Source of the DNA: Synechococcus sp. CBW1004 | GTDB lineage: Bacteria > Cyanobacteriota > Cyanobacteriia > PCC-6307 > Cyanobiaceae | DNA: 64,000 bases | Direction: 5' to 3' | NCBI RefSeq assembly: GCF_015840715.1 | Contig: NZ_CP060397.1 | Location: forward strand, 2,438,686-2,502,685 | Part shown: positions 63,627 through 64,000 of the stretch, in pieces | How the letters are laid out: every line of letters starts with the position of its first letter | Numbering within the stretch: position 1 is the stretch's first letter | Program-made: the position numbers and the translations under genes | Notes under the pieces: model-generated | The model's input: only the letters and a program-made list of their open reading frames with translations | Databases searched by the model: none | What the model was told of the DNA's origin: nothing

Positions 63627-64000
63627 TCAGCGCGATCCGGCCAGCAGGGCCTCGACGAACTCGAAGCTGTTGAACGGCCGCAGATCGCGGATGCCCTCGC
63701 CGGCGCCGATGAAACGGATCGGCAGGCCCGCCTCCGAGGCCACCGCGAGGGCCACGCCGCCGCGGGCACTGCCGTCAAGCTTGGTGATCACCACGCCGGT
63801 GAGGCCTGCGGCGCTGGCGAAGGCCATCGCCTGGCGCAGCCCGTTCTGACCCTGACTGGCGTCGAGAACGAGGAGCGATTCGATCACCGCCTCAGGCGCC
63901 AGCTTGTCAATGATGCGTCGGACCTTGCTGAGCTCTTCCATCAGGTTGTGCTTGGTCTGCAGCCGCCCGGCGGTGTCGACCAGGACCAGCTCGGTGCCAC
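63627..64000 (-). CDS. ftsY: Signal recognition particle receptor FtsY (3' part)
   Basis: This is the C-terminal part of FtsY, the GTPase receptor for SRP at the membrane; the gene continues beyond the right edge. The fragment contains the G3 region LVLVDTAGRLQTKHNLMEEL, LLVLDASQGQNGL, the G4-type TKLDGSARGGVAL and the C-terminal end PIRFIGAGEGIRDLRPFNSFEFVEALL, all typical of SRP GTPases of the FtsY subtype. A perfect-stem terminator lies downstream. Confidence 0.95.
   Translation of the reverse strand, partial: GTELVLVDTAGRLQTKHNLMEELSKVRRIIDKLAPEAVIESLLVLDASQGQNGLRQAMAFASAAGLTGVVITKLDGSARGGVALAVASEAGLPIRFIGAGEGIRDLRPFNSFEFVEALLAGSR

Noticed and set aside
1..64000. tRNA genes, insertion sequences and CRISPR arrays
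   Set aside because: No T-arm-like TTCGAATC with matching cloverleaf, no transposase motifs and no spaced direct repeats were seen on reading both strands; a tRNAscan-SE run would be decisive.

Overview
The window is chromosomal DNA from a very GC-rich picocyanobacterium of the Cyanobium / Synechococcus (alpha-cyanobacterial) type. The evidence is a phylloquinone gene set (isochorismate synthase, menA, menC, menE and a DHNA-CoA thioesterase), a gap2-type GAPDH, a TLP40-like lumenal cyclophilin, a DUF3285 protein, a GrrA/GrrM peptide system, several small proteins that resemble ones I remember from picocyanobacteria, and at least nine HIP1 octamers (GCGATCGC). Genes are dense, with many 1-4 base start/stop overlaps and some overlapping convergent or divergent pairs. 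No rRNA, tRNA, CRISPR array, insertion sequence or prophage was seen.

Layout. 1-2.9 kb: NCS2-type permease, divergent from nadC. 3.0-5.6 kb: a complete RiPP cassette, grrP-grrA-grrM (orphan binding protein, Gly-rich repeat precursor, radical SAM/SPASM maturase). 5.6-12.4 kb: peptide deformylase, a methyltransferase, argS, DUF29, hisC, a secreted metallo-beta-lactamase-fold protein without metal ligands, trpG and a diacylglycerol kinase-type enzyme. 12.5-16.9 kb: ybeY, DUF3285, a Phd/VapC-like toxin-antitoxin pair with an operator-like repeat, prfB with a programmed +1 frameshift, an atypical glutaredoxin and gshB. 17-25.8 kb: vitamin K1 genes, with a CHASE4-GGDEF-EAL gene lying between menF and menA; a degenerate copy of the menA 5' region lies on its far side. 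25.8-32.6 kb: small and hypothetical genes, cutA, a half-size AbrB-type membrane protein, a SNF2-like helicase and an HNH nuclease. 32.6-38.7 kb: an SDR, pdxA, efp-accB, a lumenal cyclophilin and thiL.

38.9-46.3 kb is an accessory island between thiL and gap2: nucleotidyltransferase, PqqD-domain protein, HPr-kinase-like ATPase, GT2, sulfotransferase, GT4, GT2 and a degenerate nucleotidyltransferase-like protein, mostly translationally coupled. It looks like a peptide or glycan tailoring system and is the best candidate here for something undescribed. 46.4-64 kb returns to core genes: gap2, murC-murB, ybaB, grpE-dnaJ-tusA-rsgA, pilB-pilT-pilC, a BaiN/HI0933-type flavoprotein divergent from dusA, an RRM protein, argH, a SpoIIE-type phosphatase and the 3' end of ftsY, cut by the window edge.

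All calls come from reading the sequence and recalled family knowledge. No database search or structure prediction was run, so family names for small proteins are the least certain.
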